Source: Paenibacillus_S sp043945595 (GTDB taxonomy: Bacteria > Bacillota > Bacilli > Paenibacillales > NBRC-103111). Taken from it: a stretch of 64,000 bases of DNA. A program made the translations under genes and the position numbers. How positions within the stretch are numbered: position 1 is the stretch's first letter; each line of letters begins with the position of its first letter. The notes under the pieces are model-generated. The model worked only from the letters and a program-made list of their open reading frames with translations, did no database searches and had not been told where the DNA came from. Shown here piece by piece: positions 62,550 through 64,000 of this stretch. The stretch covers positions 620,001 through 684,000 of the forward strand of contig NZ_JBIFNP010000001.1 of the NCBI RefSeq assembly GCF_043945595.1, in the 5' to 3' direction.

Positions 62550-63793
62550 TGAACGGCGGTGATTGGCGGGGGGCGTCCCCGGACAATGGAGAAAGCAGTG
62601 CGACAGGCGCGGCAAGTGCAGCAAGAACAGCAAGGGCAGCAAATGTAGAAAGTGCGGTAAGTGCAGCGGACGCAGCAAATGCAACAGACGCAGCAAGTGC
62701 AGCAAATACAGCTAGCGCAGCATCGCCCAGCGCTGGCAAGAAACCCGGCCCGCAGGGGCAGTGGCGTCCCTATGAGCTTCACTGCCATACCTTCCACAGC
62801 GACGGCCAACAGTCGCTGGCCGAGCTCGCCGCAGCGGCAAAGTCGCTGGGGCTCATGGGAGTAGCGCTGACCGACCATAATACGATGACCGGACTTTCCG
62901 GCCGGGCAGAGGTAACGGAGCAGACCGGAATACGGATCATTCCCGGACTGGAATGGACGACCTTTTTCGGGCATATGCTTACTTTAGGCATACGGGAGTA
63001 TGTGGATTGGCGCAACCTCAGTCCGTTTCATATTCACAGAGGGATTGAAGGGGTTCACCGGCAGGGAGGCGTTGTCGGGGTGGCTCATCCGTACCGACCA
63101 GGCAGCCCGATGTGTACAGGATGTTTTTGGGAATTCGAAGTGACCGATTGGAGCCAGGTTGATTATATTGAAGTATGGTCGGGACTGTTTCCGTCCATCC
63201 GCAGAAACAATAGCCGTGCCTTTGCGTTCTGGACGGAGCTATTGAACCGGGGCTGCCGGATTGCCGCTACCTCGGGAAGGGACTGGCATGAGTCCCGCAA
63301 GCCTGTAACTGAGCCGGTGGCAGCTACATTCCTTCATATAAAAGAGGATGAACTAGCGGCCCCCGATGAGATCCGGGATGCCATCCGTTCGATCCGCGAG
63401 GGCTCGCTGGCCGTATCGATGGGCCCACGGCCGGAGCTTACGGTTGCGCTGCCGCAATCGGGAACGGTTTGGGGCATCGGGGAGACGGTGCATTTTCGTC
63501 CGGACGGGCAGGAGCAGGCCATTGTAACCGCAGGAGCCGATTTCTCCGCCAGGGCGGGATATTGGGAGCTGCCGGAACAGATTTTAAAGCTGCGGATTTT
63601 CAGCAATTTGGGCGAGCTGGCCGTCATGGAGCTCACCGGCGACCAGCCGTATGCCGGCAAAGAGCTGTCTCTCGTCGGTGTGAAGTGGCTGCGGGCGGAG
63701 CTGTATGGCGTATTCTGCGGCGCTTATACGATGATCGGATTTACGAATGCGATTTTTGTGGAGGAAGTGGATGCGTGTGACGCAGGCGGCTGA
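62546..63793 (+). CDS. PHP-domain metallohydrolase with Ala-rich N-terminal linker
   Basis: This protein of about 415 residues starts with 68 residues of low-complexity Ala/Ser/Asn/Asp sequence, then the PHP domain: YELHCHTFHSDGQQS (metal ligands, about 79), LTDHNTM, GLEWTTFFGH, GVAHPYRP and TSGRDWHES (about 245). A beta-rich C-terminus resembles that of the PHP protein at 50295. It should hydrolyse a phosphoester inside the cell. ATG 62546 overlaps the previous stop (ATGA) and follows AAGGAGAGGG; 62549 is another ATG. The N-terminal beta-sandwich found in the 50295 homologue is absent and seems to be supplied by 62085. Confidence 0.85.
   Translation: MMNGGDWRGASPDNGESSATGAASAARTARAANVESAVSAADAANATDAASAANTASAASPSAGKKPGPQGQWRPYELHCHTFHSDGQQSLAELAAAAKSLGLMGVALTDHNTMTGLSGRAEVTEQTGIRIIPGLEWTTFFGHMLTLGIREYVDWRNLSPFHIHRGIEGVHRQGGVVGVAHPYRPGSPMCTGCFWEFEVTDWSQVDYIEVWSGLFPSIRRNNSRAFAFWTELLNRGCRIAATSGRDWHESRKPVTEPVAATFLHIKEDELAAPDEIRDAIRSIREGSLAVSMGPRPELTVALPQSGTVWGIGETVHFRPDGQEQAIVTAGADFSARAGYWELPEQILKLRIFSNLGELAVMELTGDQPYAGKELSLVGVKWLRAELYGVFCGAYTMIGFTNAIFVEEVDACDAGG
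62590..62745 (+). repeat. Low-complexity GCA-rich coding repeat
   Basis: The DNA alternates GCA with AGT, AAT, GAC, ACA or similar codons for about 150 bases (GCAAGTGCAGCA, GCAAATGCAACA, GCAAGTGCAGCA, GCAAATACAGCT). GCA is used almost exclusively for Ala here while GCG/GCC dominate elsewhere, so the tract seems to have arisen by repeat expansion. It encodes the N-terminal linker of the PHP protein. Confidence 0.75.
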
Positions 63794-64000
63794 TCTTTGG
63801 CATATTGCGCGCGGGGATGTATTGCTTCGACTGCTGCTGGCTGTTGTATTAGGCGGCATGGTGGGCATCGAACGGGAATGGCATCATCACGCCGCAGGCT
63901 TTCGGACGCACATTCTCGTATGTCTGGGCTCCGCTATCATCATGCTGCTGTCGATGTACGGCTTTTCCGATTTCGCAAACGAGCCGAATACCCGAATGGA
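63771..64000 (+). CDS. MgtC/SapB family membrane protein, 5' part only
   Basis: The gene starts at ATG 63771 behind GGAGG, overlaps the end of the PHP gene by 23 bases and runs off the window. The first 76 residues include ARGDVLLRLLLAVVLGGMVG (TM1) and IEREWHHHAAGFRTHILVCLG, the diagnostic MgtC/SapB motif in which an acidic residue after the first membrane helix is followed by A-G-x-R-T-H-x-L-V. MgtC proteins modulate magnesium homeostasis and, in pathogens, F-type ATPase activity. Whether it belongs to the preceding operon functionally is doubtful, but the overlap predicts co-translation. Confidence 0.85.
   Translation, partial: MRVTQAADLWHIARGDVLLRLLLAVVLGGMVGIEREWHHHAAGFRTHILVCLGSAIIMLLSMYGFSDFANEPNTRM

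Overview
The window looks like a chromosome segment from a Gram-positive member of the Paenibacillaceae, most likely Paenibacillus. The reasons are SLH-anchored surface protein architecture, lipoprotein-type ABC binding proteins, strong AAGGAGG-like ribosome binding sites with frequent TTG/GTG starts, U-tailed hairpin terminators, a moderately GC-rich base composition, and gene types typical of that family (DUF5054, CehA/McbA-type PHP proteins, LplB-like sugar permeases). This is inference from content; there is no rRNA or tRNA gene to confirm it.

Layout. (1) 0-7.3 kb: the end of an unidentified gene, yebC, and a 1,789-residue secreted SLH protein with four near-identical 687-bp repeats. (2) 7.4-10 kb: a GNAT acetyltransferase, a DUF6916-like protein and three tandem phage-tail-collar (Mdp-like) proteins, closed by a perfect 16-bp-stem terminator. 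(3) 10.1-12.4 kb: a DapA/NanA-superfamily lyase and a YhcH-type protein separated by a 236-bp palindromic (MITE-like) element. (4) 12.7-22.9 kb: a myo-inositol catabolic operon, iolD-E-C-A-J-G-B, followed by a LacI-type regulator, with a clear promoter and two palindromic operators before iolD. (5) 22.9-33.5 kb: a regulon of aspartase, an AbgT transporter, an AbgA-type hydrolase, an unusual regulator, an AbgB-type hydrolase and malic enzyme, interrupted by a decayed IS110 element. The two promoters share a palindromic motif. (6) 33.8-41.5 kb: two small paralogous proteins of unknown function and an SwrC-like RND exporter with its membrane-fusion lipoprotein and a secreted companion. (7) 41.6-45.3 kb: a minus-strand marR-MFS group divergent from a short-chain dehydrogenase, with two MarR-type operators between them. 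(8) 45.7-56.4 kb: a LacI-controlled cluster of a binding lipoprotein, two permeases, a PHP phosphoesterase, an endonuclease/exonuclease/phosphatase-family enzyme, a GH38-like DUF5054 protein and a second IolE-like protein. (9) 56.5-63.8 kb: a complete ABC importer, two proteins of unknown function and a second PHP protein, preceded by operator sequences matching those of the iol operon. (10) The window ends inside an MgtC/SapB-family gene.

How it fits together. The iol operon has no transporter of its own. The importer cluster at 56.6 kb carries the same operator pair, and the neighbouring LacI cluster ends in a second IolE homologue and encodes two phosphoesterase-type enzymes and a glycosidase-like protein. 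The simplest hypothesis is that regions 4, 8 and 9 form an extended system for taking up and dismantling an inositol-containing compound (glycosylated and/or phosphorylated) and feeding free inositol or inosose into the iol pathway. Region 5 reads as a route from N-acyl or aminobenzoyl amino acids to aspartate, fumarate, malate and pyruvate.

Caution: eleven otherwise well-preserved genes between 22.2 and 59.5 kb are each broken by exactly one single-base indel, several in short homopolymers. This pattern fits sequencing or assembly error at least as well as true gene decay; those genes are listed as pseudogenes with the shift positions given.
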